A DNA stretch of 29,044 nucleotides. Origin: an uncultured Collinsella sp. (GTDB lineage: Bacteria > Actinomycetota > Coriobacteriia > Coriobacteriales > Coriobacteriaceae). Where the stretch lies: contig URWW01000022.1 of assembly GCA_900551665.1 (NCBI GenBank), forward strand, positions 1 through 29,044, written 5' to 3'. Below the pieces are notes generated by a model, which was not told where the DNA came from, ran no database searches, and saw only the letters and a program-made list of their open reading frames with translations. This document shows positions 22,302-29,044 of the stretch, piece after piece (position 1 is the first letter of the stretch; every line of letters begins with the position of its first letter). The position numbers and the translations under genes are program-made.

Positions 22302-23183
22302 TCACAGATACTCGATCTGAGCGCCTTGCGTGTCGCAGGTGAGAATGTGCGTCTCGCAGGTGGGGAAGGCCTCGCGCAGGCGCACCTGCAGGAATTTGGC
22401 GACGATGGTGTCGTCGGTCACCGCCATGAGGGTCGAGCCAGAACCCGAGATCCACAGCGTTCCGGCACCGCCTTCCAGACAGGTTGCGCGGATGTCGTCG
22501 TAATCGGGGATGAGCGCGCGGCGGAAGGGCTCCTGCAAGCGGTCGTCGTTTGCGGCCGCGATGAGCGCAAGGTCGCCCGTCTCCAGGCCGCGTGTCATGC
22601 CGGCGATGCGACCCATCTGCCATACGGCGTCTGCGAGCGCGACCTGCTGCGCTACGACCTGCCGCGCCTCGCTCGTGTGGACCTCGTAGGGCGGGATGAT
22701 CGTGATGAATCTCAGGCGGTCGCTCACCTCGTAACGAAGGCAGCGGGGAAGTCCACCCTCGGGCGTGAACGAGCACACGGCCCCACCGAGGATGGCGGGG
22801 GCGACGTTGTCGGGATGCCCTTCGACCGCCGTGGCGATGCGCACGAGCTCGGCACGGTCGACGGTGTGCCCGGTCAGCGCGGCGGCCGCCATGATGCCCG
22901 CGACGACGCAGGTCGAGCTCGAGCCCAGGCCACGAGCGACGGGCACCTCCGTCTGGATGTCGATTTTCACGGGGAAGGGCTCTTCGCCCCACTCGCGCAA
23001 AGCGTCTACGAGCGATGCGTATACGAGGTTGTTCTCATTTTGGAACTCCTCGGGGCATCCGGTGATCTGCAGCTCATCGGCGCGTTCAAACGTGAAATGC
23101 GAGTAGAGCGAAACCGCCATTCCGAGCGTGTCGTATCCGATGCCGAGGTTCGCGCTGGTGGCGGGTACGGTGATCTTGATCAT
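22302..23183 (-). CDS. thrB: Homoserine kinase
   Basis: A 293-residue GHMP-family kinase that phosphorylates homoserine for threonine synthesis. The N-terminal VPATSANLGIGYDTLG and the ATP-binding motif PVARGLGSSSTCVVAG (81-96) are diagnostic, as are the EGHPDNVAPAILGG segment and the C-terminal SGSGSTLMAV. Its start codon overlaps the thrC stop as ATGA (23183-23180), so thrC and thrB are translationally coupled in the unusual order thrC-thrB. ATG 23183 has GGAGGT upstream. It converges with pflA; the spacer holds the pflA terminator and I see no strong separate terminator for this gene. Confidence 0.96.
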   Translation of the reverse strand: MIKITVPATSANLGIGYDTLGMAVSLYSHFTFERADELQITGCPEEFQNENNLVYASLVDALREWGEEPFPVKIDIQTEVPVARGLGSSSTCVVAGIMAAAALTGHTVDRAELVRIATAVEGHPDNVAPAILGGAVCSFTPEGGLPRCLRYEVSDRLRFITIIPPYEVHTSEARQVVAQQVALADAVWQMGRIAGMTRGLETGDLALIAAANDDRLQEPFRRALIPDYDDIRATCLEGGAGTLWISGSGSTLMAVTDDTIVAKFLQVRLREAFPTCETHILTCDTQGAQIEYL

Positions 23184-24691
23184 TTGAGACCTCCGGCCGC
23201 CTGCTCCACGAAGGACGCCATGCCGTCGATGTTCACGACATCGGTGTGCAGCACGGGCTTGTCCTGCAGTTCGGCGAGTTGAGTGGGCGCGCAGGTGCCC
23301 GTGGCCTTCTCCAGGACCTGCATGCAAGCGAAGTCGTCGGGTGGGCAGAACAGGCCGAGCGCGCCGGCGACCGCACGCGGGAACTTGTACGGGTTCGCGG
23401 TGGAAAGCAGGATGCGGGCCTTTGAGCCGGGGGCGGCGGGCATCTGGCTCAGCACGTGGTAGCCGCAGGCGGTGTGCGGGTCGATCAGATAGCCGTTTTC
23501 ATCCCAACAGGCCTTGATGGCACGGGCAACCTCATCCTCATCGGCCCAGCCGCAGGCGAACACCTCCTGGATCTTGGAGAGCAGCTCGTCGGGAAGGGTG
23601 TAGGAGCCCTCATCGGCCAGTTCGCCCATGAGTTGGGAGACAAGCTCGACGTCGCCGTCGGACAGGTAGTAGAGCATGCGCTCGAGGTTCGAGGAAACGA
23701 GGATGTCCATGGACGGCGAAGTCGTGGTGAAGAAGGGGCGCTTGCGGTCGTACGTACCCGTGGTGAGAAAGTCGAACAGCACGTTGTTCGCGTCGCTCGC
23801 CACGATGAGACGTGCCACGGGAAGACCGAGACGCTTGGCGTAATAGCCGGCGAGAATGTCGCCGAAGTTGCCGGTCGGCACGCAGAACTCGACTTCGTCC
23901 CCGCACGCGATGGTGCCGGCGTGCAGCAGCTGCGCGTATGCCGCGAAGTAATAGACGACCTGGGGCACCAGCCGCCCGACGTTGATGGAATTCGCGCTGG
24001 AGAGCATGACGCCCTGCGCGCCGAGGCGCTCGGCGAGCTCGCGATCGGCGAAGATCTGCTTGACGGCGGTTTGCGCATCGTCGAAGTTGCCGCGCACGCC
24101 GCAGACGGCCACGTTGGCGCCTTCCTGGGTGCTCATCTGCAACTCTTGCACACGGCTGACCTTGCCCTCGGGGTAGAAGACGGTGATGCCGACGCCCGGG
24201 GCATCGGCGAATCCGGCGAGCGCCGCCTTGCCGGTGTCGCCGGAGGTGGCGGTGACGATCATGATCTTCTCGTCCCCGGCGCCGTCGTCCGTGCCCGTGC
24301 GGGCCATGAGGCGGGGCAGCATCTGGAGGGCGACGTCTTTGAAGGCGCTCGTGGGGCCGTGCCACAGCTCGAGGACGCTTGCGGGCGTGCCGTCGCCTCC
24401 CATCGGCGAGATGTCCACGACGGGCGTGACCTCGGCGCTGGCGAACGTCTTCTCGTAGGCTTCGGACACGCACGCGTCTATTTCGGCGGGGGAGAAGTCG
24501 GGCAGCAGGGCGCGGAGCACCTCACGGGCAAGGTCGAGATAGCCCATTTCCGAGAGGTCGACGAGGGGGATCTGGACGGTGCCGAGTGCGTCGCTCACAT
24601 ACAGGCCTCCGTCGGGGGCGATGCCACGGCGGATGGCCTCTTTTGCGGTGAGGGGCGCCTCGTTCGAACGGGTGCTGTGGTAGGTTCTCAT
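23180..24691 (-). CDS. thrC: Threonine synthase
   Basis: A 503-residue PLP-dependent enzyme converting O-phosphohomoserine to threonine. The N-terminal YHSTRSNEAPLTAKEAIRRG and DGGLYV are typical of the family; the PLP lysine is K118 in HGPTSAFKDVALQ; TATSGDTGKAAL binds the cofactor phosphate, and VPTGNFGDILAGY is the usual later motif. Length fits the longer (fungal-like/E. coli-like) class. ATG 24691 is supported by GAGGAG; the frame extends to 24826 through the promoter region but without homology. It diverges from lysC, sharing a 247-base regulatory spacer. Confidence 0.96.
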   Translation of the reverse strand: MRTYHSTRSNEAPLTAKEAIRRGIAPDGGLYVSDALGTVQIPLVDLSEMGYLDLAREVLRALLPDFSPAEIDACVSEAYEKTFASAEVTPVVDISPMGGDGTPASVLELWHGPTSAFKDVALQMLPRLMARTGTDDGAGDEKIMIVTATSGDTGKAALAGFADAPGVGITVFYPEGKVSRVQELQMSTQEGANVAVCGVRGNFDDAQTAVKQIFADRELAERLGAQGVMLSSANSINVGRLVPQVVYYFAAYAQLLHAGTIACGDEVEFCVPTGNFGDILAGYYAKRLGLPVARLIVASDANNVLFDFLTTGTYDRKRPFFTTTSPSMDILVSSNLERMLYYLSDGDVELVSQLMGELADEGSYTLPDELLSKIQEVFACGWADEDEVARAIKACWDENGYLIDPHTACGYHVLSQMPAAPGSKARILLSTANPYKFPRAVAGALGLFCPPDDFACMQVLEKATGTCAPTQLAELQDKPVLHTDVVNIDGMASFVEQAAGGLK

Positions 24692-24796
24692 GCCGGTTTC
24701 TCCTCGAGCTCGATGCGTCGTGAATGCTGCCATGGTATCAGAGTCGAACACTCCGCTCAGATAAAGCGTTGCAGGTCCACGGCTTTTCAATTGCAT

Positions 24797-24826
24797 TTCA
24801 TACCCAATGCGGATGCGAGATTGCAA
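24797..24826 (-). promoter_or_regulatory. Candidate promoter for thrC-thrB
   Basis: On the minus strand TTGCAA (24826-24821) and TATGAA (24802-24797) are separated by 18 bases, about 105 bases before the thrC start. Both match consensus at four of six positions. The remaining thrC-lysC spacer shows no clear leader peptide, T-box or lysine riboswitch. Confidence 0.35.
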
Positions 24827-24938
24827 ACATGTATCGCCGAGGCCCGCGGCACCGTCGAGCGGGCTCGCTCATGGTAAAGTGACAGCCATATGACCGTATG
24901 CGCCCTGTGTCCGCGCGCAAGGGGAGGATTCGTCCACC

Positions 24939-26303
24939 ATGATCAAAATCACCAAGTTCGGCGGCTCGTCCGTCGCCGATGCCGAGCACTTCAGAAAGAT
25001 CAAGGCGATCATCGACGCCGATCCGGCCCGTCGATTCGTCGTGGTGAGCGCCTGCGGCCGCCGTCATAAGGCCGATACGAAGGTCACCGACTTGCTGTAT
25101 CTCGTCGATGCGCACGTGAACTACCATGTCTCTTGCGAGGATCTGCTCGCCGACATCGGTCAGCGCTATTTCGATATCGCCGATGAGTTGGGGCTCTCCT
25201 ATCCCATCCGCGAAGAGTTTGCCGCCTTTGCCGAGCGTGCCCGTTCCGGTGGCTACACCACCGAGGAGCTCGTGAGCCGCGGCGAGTACTTCACCGCCCG
25301 CCTCATGGCCGAGTACCTGGACCTTCCGTTCATCGACGCGGCCGATATGGTGGCCTTTCACCATGACGGCACGCTGTCGATGTCGCGCACGGCCAAGCTC
25401 GTCAAGCAGAACGCCCGCGAGGGCGGGTTCGTGATGCCGGGATTTTACGGCGCCACCAAGGAGGGCAAGGTCAAGCTGCTCGATCGCGGCGGCGGCGACA
25501 TCTCCGGCTCGATTCTCGCCCAGTGCCTCGAGGCTGATCTGTACGAGAACTGGACGGACGTTTCGGGCTTCCTTTCCGCCGACCCGCGCGTCGTCCCGGG
25601 CGCCCAGCCCATCCCGCGCATCACCTACGAGGAGCTGCGCGAGCTGTCTTACATGGGCGCGAGCGTCTTGCACGAGGAGGCGGTCTTCCCCGTCCGCGAT
25701 GCCGGCATCCCACTCGTCATCAAGAACACGAACGCCCCCGAGGATCCGGGCACGATCATCTCCGAAACCGCCAAGGAAGGCGATACCGAGCCGATCATCA
25801 CCGGTATCGCTGGCAAGCGCAACTTCCTGGCCATCAACGTCTCGCGCGACCGCACCAAGAGCCGCATCGGCTTCATGCGCCGCGCCCTGTCCGTGTTCGA
25901 GCGCTACGGCGTGTCCGTCGAGCATATGCCCACGGGCGTCGATCAGTTCGCCGCGGTCGTTCAGGCCGCCGACGTCAAGGATTCGCTGTACTCGCTCATC
26001 TCCGATATCCAGGAGGAGGTCGAGCCGCTGGAGATCGAGGTCGTGGAGGACCTGGCGCTCATCGCCACCGTGGGCCGTAACCTGCGCGGGCGCGCTGGCA
26101 TCTCGGGCCATCTGTTCGGCAAGCTCGGCGAGGCCGGCGTGAGCGTCCGTATGATCACACAGGGGTGCGACGAGATCAACATCATCATCGGCGTCGAGGA
26201 GCGCGATTTCGACCTCGCCATCAAGACCATCTACGAGGCGTTCTCCGACGAGGACGGCATCGTGACCACCGCCGAGTTGGAGCCCGCGCCGCGCGCGCTC
26301 TAG
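24939..26303 (+). CDS. lysC: Aspartate kinase
   Basis: A 454-residue aspartokinase catalysing the first step from aspartate to lysine, threonine and methionine. The catalytic domain begins KFGGSSVAD (6-14) and includes the substrate motif SRGEYFTARL (113-122), an RGGGDISGS loop (183-191) and TDVSGFLSADPRVV. Two ACT domains follow (about 296-370 and 378-445), with the effector-type segments VSVEHMPTG and GVSVRMITQG, so feedback control by lysine and/or threonine is likely. ATG 24939 has GGGGAGGA upstream. The gene lies 63 bases before asd and is probably cotranscribed with it; it diverges from thrC. Confidence 0.96.
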   Translation: MIKITKFGGSSVADAEHFRKIKAIIDADPARRFVVVSACGRRHKADTKVTDLLYLVDAHVNYHVSCEDLLADIGQRYFDIADELGLSYPIREEFAAFAERARSGGYTTEELVSRGEYFTARLMAEYLDLPFIDAADMVAFHHDGTLSMSRTAKLVKQNAREGGFVMPGFYGATKEGKVKLLDRGGGDISGSILAQCLEADLYENWTDVSGFLSADPRVVPGAQPIPRITYEELRELSYMGASVLHEEAVFPVRDAGIPLVIKNTNAPEDPGTIISETAKEGDTEPIITGIAGKRNFLAINVSRDRTKSRIGFMRRALSVFERYGVSVEHMPTGVDQFAAVVQAADVKDSLYSLISDIQEEVEPLEIEVVEDLALIATVGRNLRGRAGISGHLFGKLGEAGVSVRMITQGCDEINIIIGVEERDFDLAIKTIYEAFSDEDGIVTTAELEPAPRAL

Positions 26304-26366
26304 GCGCGAGGCAAAGGTTTGCCGGAACCATGCATGCCCGATGCGAACTGTGAGGAGTGGGGCAAG

Positions 26367-27392
26367 ATGAAGAAGTACGTCGTCGCTATCGTGGGGGCCA
26401 CGGGGGCCGTCGGCACGCAGATGCTCGCGTGCCTGGAGGAGCAGCAGTTCCCGGTCGGCGCGCTCAAGCTCTTGGCGAGTCCGCGCTCGGCAGGCAAGGT
26501 CGTGTCGACCCCGTGGGGCGAGGTCACGGTCGAGACGGCCGCACCCGAGGCGTTCGACGGCGTGGACATCGTGCTGGGCGCCGCCGAGGACGACGTGGCA
26601 AAGGCGCTGTACCCGGAAGCCGTGCGCCGCGGCGCCGTGGTGGTGGATAACTCGCACGCCTTCCGTCTGGACGAGGACGTGCCGCTGGTCATCCCCGAGA
26701 TCAACGCCGCCGACGCCCTGCAGCACAAGGGCATCATCGCCAATCCCAACTGCGCCACCATCATCGGCTTGGTGCCCACCTGGCCGCTGCATCGAATCGC
26801 GGGCGTGACGCGCATGATCGTATCCACCTGCCAGGCCGCGTCCGGCGCGGGCGTGCCCGGCATGCGCGAGCTCGAGGAGCAGATCGGCTGCATGGGCCGC
26901 GGCGAGGAGATCCCGGCGCCGTCCGCCTTCGCGGCGCAGCTGGCCAGCAACCTCATCCCGCAGATCGGCGGCGAGAAGTTCGAGGGCTTCACCTCCGAGG
27001 AGATGAAGATGCAAAACGAGGGCCGCAAGATCATGCACCTGCCCGAGCTGCGCGTGAACTGCACCTGCGTGCGCGTTCCGGTCCTGCGCTCCCATTCCGA
27101 GAGCGTGACCTTGGAGTTCGAACGCGATATCACCCTGGAGCAGGCGCGTGAGGCCCTCGCGTCCGCTCCCGGCGTGAAGCTTGTGGACGACCTGGCCGCC
27201 GAGTCCGCGCACGACCGCTGGCCCATGCCGCTGGATACCACCGACCAGGACCTCATCTGGGTCGGCCGTGTGCGCCGCGACATCTCCAATCCCGACGCCC
27301 TACGCGGCATCACCTTCTGGTGTTGTGGCGACCAGATCCGCAAGGGCGCTGCCACCAATGCCGTCCAGATCGCCAAGCTCCTGTGCGAATAG
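26367..27392 (+). CDS. asd: Aspartate-semialdehyde dehydrogenase
   Basis: A 341-residue NADPH-dependent enzyme that reduces aspartyl phosphate from LysC to aspartate semialdehyde. The Rossmann motif is VAIVGATGAVGTQML (6-20), the catalytic cysteine is C129 in NPNCATI, and the acid/base histidine is H243 in RVPVLRSHSES; the TCQAASGAG substrate loop is also present. Length matches the bacterial family. ATG 26367 is preferred over upstream in-frame starts because GAGGAG lies ten bases before it and the Rossmann strand begins at once. I see no clear terminator immediately after it. Confidence 0.96.
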   Translation: MKKYVVAIVGATGAVGTQMLACLEEQQFPVGALKLLASPRSAGKVVSTPWGEVTVETAAPEAFDGVDIVLGAAEDDVAKALYPEAVRRGAVVVDNSHAFRLDEDVPLVIPEINAADALQHKGIIANPNCATIIGLVPTWPLHRIAGVTRMIVSTCQAASGAGVPGMRELEEQIGCMGRGEEIPAPSAFAAQLASNLIPQIGGEKFEGFTSEEMKMQNEGRKIMHLPELRVNCTCVRVPVLRSHSESVTLEFERDITLEQAREALASAPGVKLVDDLAAESAHDRWPMPLDTTDQDLIWVGRVRRDISNPDALRGITFWCCGDQIRKGAATNAVQIAKLLCE

Positions 27393-27486
27393 GGACATGC
27401 GTCGCCGTAGGATACGGATGTCTTGCGCGGTCTTGATGGCCCTGTGTCATTTGGTCGGAGATACACGGCCGGTGGTCGGTAATTAA

Positions 27487-27515
27487 TCTACATACCAAGT
27501 TCCAGTGTGTACAAT
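27487..27515 (+). promoter_or_regulatory. Candidate promoter for the DegV-family gene
   Basis: TCTACA (27487-27492) and TACAAT (27510-27515) lie 17 bases apart; the -10 matches at five of six positions. The transcript would carry a leader of about 90 bases containing the hairpin at 27538-27574. Confidence 0.5.
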
Positions 27516-27537
27516 CTGGTGGCACGCACAGAACGGG

Positions 27538-27574
27538 GAAGGCGCCGGCGACGAGGGATGCGCCCGGCGCCTTC
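27538..27574 (+). terminator. Leader hairpin before the DegV-family gene
   Basis: A perfect 11-bp stem, GAAGGCGCCGG (27538-27548) and CCGGCGCCTTC (27564-27574), has no T-run after it. It may terminate asd read-through weakly or act as a leader structure in the degV transcript. Confidence 0.4.
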
Positions 27575-27610
27575 GCCATATGCAATGTCGATTAGATTGG
27601 TCGTGATCTT

Positions 27611-28465
27611 GTGGGTAAGTACGTCATCGTGGTCGAGTCTGGCGCGGACGTTTCACCGGAGCAGAGCGAGCGTTATGGCATCGTGGTCGTCCCGATGCAC
27701 GTGACGATCGGCGACGAGACGATGGACGACGGCTCCATCGACCCGCTCGAGATCTACTCTCGCTGCAACGAGCTCGGCGAGATGCCCAAGACGAGCGGCT
27801 GCACTCCCGGCGACTTTGAGAAGGTCTTCGACCGCATTCATGCCGAGCAGCCCGATGCGACCATCCTCCACCTCGCGTATTCCGAGGTGACCACCTGTTC
27901 GCACCAGTCTTCCAAGATCGCCGCCCAGGGCCGCGACTACGTCTACTCCATGGACACGCGTTTCGCCTCCGTGGGCCAGGGGCTCGTGGCCATCGAGACC
28001 GCCAAGTACATCAAGGCCCATCCCGAGGCTACGGTCGAGGAGATCTTCTCCTACACCGAGAGCGTGATGGATCGCATCCTGCTCGGCTTCGTCCCCACCG
28101 ACCTCGGCTTCCTCAAGGCCGGCGGTCGACTCTCCAACGTCGCGTTCCTTGGTGCGCACCTGCTTAAGATCAAGCCCTGCATCGAGGTGCTCGGCGGCAA
28201 GTTCCTCGCCACCAAGAAGTTCCGCGGGTCCATGCTCAAGTGCGCGCATTCCTTCATCGATCACATGATTGAGAAGGGTGATATCGACTATTCCTACATC
28301 GGTCTCGCCTATTCCGTGGGCCTGTCCGACGAGCTTCGCGCGGAGATGGAGGCGTACGCCCGCGAGCTCGGTTTCCAGGAGATCACCTGGACCAAGGTCG
28401 GCGGCGTGATCTCCTGCCACTGCGGCCCCAATTGTATGGGCGTCCTGCTCATCCGCAGTGCATAA
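27611..28465 (+). CDS. DegV-family (FakB-like) fatty-acid-binding protein
   Basis: A 284-residue two-domain DegV-fold protein. Relatives bind a fatty acid and present it to the kinase FakA, so lipid binding is the likely role; no fakA is in the window. Family features are YVIVVESGADVSPEQ at the start, MPKTSGCTPGDFEKVF (the lipid-carboxylate serine loop), SMDTRFASVGQGL, LLGFVPTDLGFLKAGGRLS and the C-terminal histidine motif ISCHCGPNCMGVL. The common SGTYQSA loop is replaced by TTCSHQSS. The start is GTG 27611 with only a poor ribosome-binding site, and an in-frame stop at 27593-27595 rules out a much longer form. It is probably monocistronic. Confidence 0.9.
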   Translation: MGKYVIVVESGADVSPEQSERYGIVVVPMHVTIGDETMDDGSIDPLEIYSRCNELGEMPKTSGCTPGDFEKVFDRIHAEQPDATILHLAYSEVTTCSHQSSKIAAQGRDYVYSMDTRFASVGQGLVAIETAKYIKAHPEATVEEIFSYTESVMDRILLGFVPTDLGFLKAGGRLSNVAFLGAHLLKIKPCIEVLGGKFLATKKFRGSMLKCAHSFIDHMIEKGDIDYSYIGLAYSVGLSDELRAEMEAYARELGFQEITWTKVGGVISCHCGPNCMGVLLIRSA

Positions 28466-28514
28466 CACAGCGATGTGCTTCTGCGCGTCCGGTATCAAGA
28501 AAGGGAATTTTTAT

Positions 28515-29044
28515 ATGATACGTTTGGTGGCGAGCGACATCGACGGCACGCTGCTGCAGGGCGGCGCGCGAGCGCTTTCGGACGAGCTGTTCGGCCTTAT
28601 CCGGGTGTTGAAGAAGCGCGGGATTCTGTTCTGCGCGGCCAGCGGGCGGCAGTACCGCAGCATGCGGGCGCTGTTTGCACAGGCGGAGGATGATATCGCT
28701 TACCTTTGCGAAAACGGGGCCATTGTGTACCGGGGCGGGAGCGTGGTGTCTAAGCTGGCCATGGAGCGCGCCGATGCGCTGGCGCTCATTGGCCAAATTC
28801 AGGCGCAGGAGCAATGCGAGGTGCTCATCTCCGGCGCGGACACCAGCTATCTGATCCCCAAGCATCCGGATTATGTGGACCATATCCGCTATTTTGTGGG
28901 CAATCACATTACGCGGGTGAAGCGGGCGCAGGACATCCCGGAGGATATCCTCAAGGTGTCGGCTTACTGCCGGGATGGCGCGGCGAGCCATGCACAGACG
29001 CTGGGCGCGCCGTGGAAAGCGGCGTACAGCGTGGCTGTGGCGGG
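28515..29044 (+). CDS. HAD-family (Cof-type) phosphatase, 3' end cut by window
   Basis: At least 176 residues are visible before the window ends, with no stop codon. It starts MIRLVASDIDGTLL, the HAD motif I with nucleophile and acid aspartates, followed by motif II-like FCAASGRQ and the cap-domain segment YLCENGAIV typical of Cof/YkrA phosphatases that act on small sugar phosphates or flavin/pyridoxal phosphates. ATG 28515 follows AAAGGG at about ten bases with a T/A-rich spacer. Codon use differs from every other gene here: arginine is often CGG and glycine often GGG, while the rest of the window favours CGC and GGC. That suggests a different genomic origin or an assembly join between 28466 and 28510. 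Confidence 0.85.
   Translation, partial: MIRLVASDIDGTLLQGGARALSDELFGLIRVLKKRGILFCAASGRQYRSMRALFAQAEDDIAYLCENGAIVYRGGSVVSKLAMERADALALIGQIQAQEQCEVLISGADTSYLIPKHPDYVDHIRYFVGNHITRVKRAQDIPEDILKVSAYCRDGAASHAQTLGAPWKAAYSVAVA

Noticed and set aside
24692..24938. Threonine leader-peptide attenuator or lysine riboswitch
   Set aside because: No Thr/Ile-rich short frame with a ribosome-binding site, no terminator with T-run, and no lysine-riboswitch-like sequence was visible.

Overview
The window is high-GC, tightly packed bacterial DNA with Shine-Dalgarno-led genes on both strands and no rRNA, tRNA, prophage or CRISPR. The gene set (a fermentative pyruvate formate-lyase system, a PnrA/Nup-type nucleoside importer followed by a full deo-type salvage pathway, threonine/lysine-pathway genes, no respiratory genes) and the codon use suggest an anaerobic gut actinobacterium of the Coriobacteriia, Collinsella-like. 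That placement is inference. The last ~530 bases look different (frequent CGG/GGG codons, Firmicutes-style start) and may be foreign or a chimeric assembly join.

Layout. 1-3700 (+): tail of an unknown protein, an OmpR-type response regulator with a short intramembrane-type histidine kinase, and a LacI-family repressor. 3705-3838: a palindromic REP/MITE-like element and a shared terminator. 3879-6985: universal stress protein (-), undecaprenyl-diphosphatase, nucleoside hydrolase and an ArsC/Spx-like protein lacking its usual cysteine. 7248-17166 (-): a nine-gene run, transcribed in the order purine nucleoside phosphorylase, lipoprotein nucleoside receptor, ABC ATPase, two permeases, cytidine deaminase, pyrimidine nucleoside phosphorylase, deoxyribose-phosphate aldolase, phosphopentomutase. 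17574-22268: pyruvate formate-lyase split into a 704-residue catalytic chain and a separate 83-residue glycyl-radical chain with its own promoter, an opposite-strand anion permease, and the PFL-activating enzyme. 22302-27392: thrB and thrC (-) diverging from lysC and asd (+). 27611-28465: DegV-family lipid-binding protein. 28515-end: partial HAD phosphatase.

How the genes fit. Nucleosides are bound by the lipoprotein, imported by the ABC complex, deaminated and phosphorolysed. The pentose 1-phosphates are converted by DeoB to 5-phosphates, and DeoC cleaves deoxyribose 5-phosphate to glyceraldehyde 3-phosphate and acetaldehyde. The triose ends as pyruvate, which the neighbouring split PFL converts to acetyl-CoA and formate. 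LysC and Asd make aspartate semialdehyde for the threonine branch finished by ThrB and ThrC; homoserine dehydrogenase is not in the window.

The most notable feature is the split PFL: the main chain keeps the catalytic Cys-Cys pair but lacks the radical glycine domain, which sits in its own gene. Several unassigned RNA-like structures lie in the spacers of the nucleoside run and upstream of pfl.
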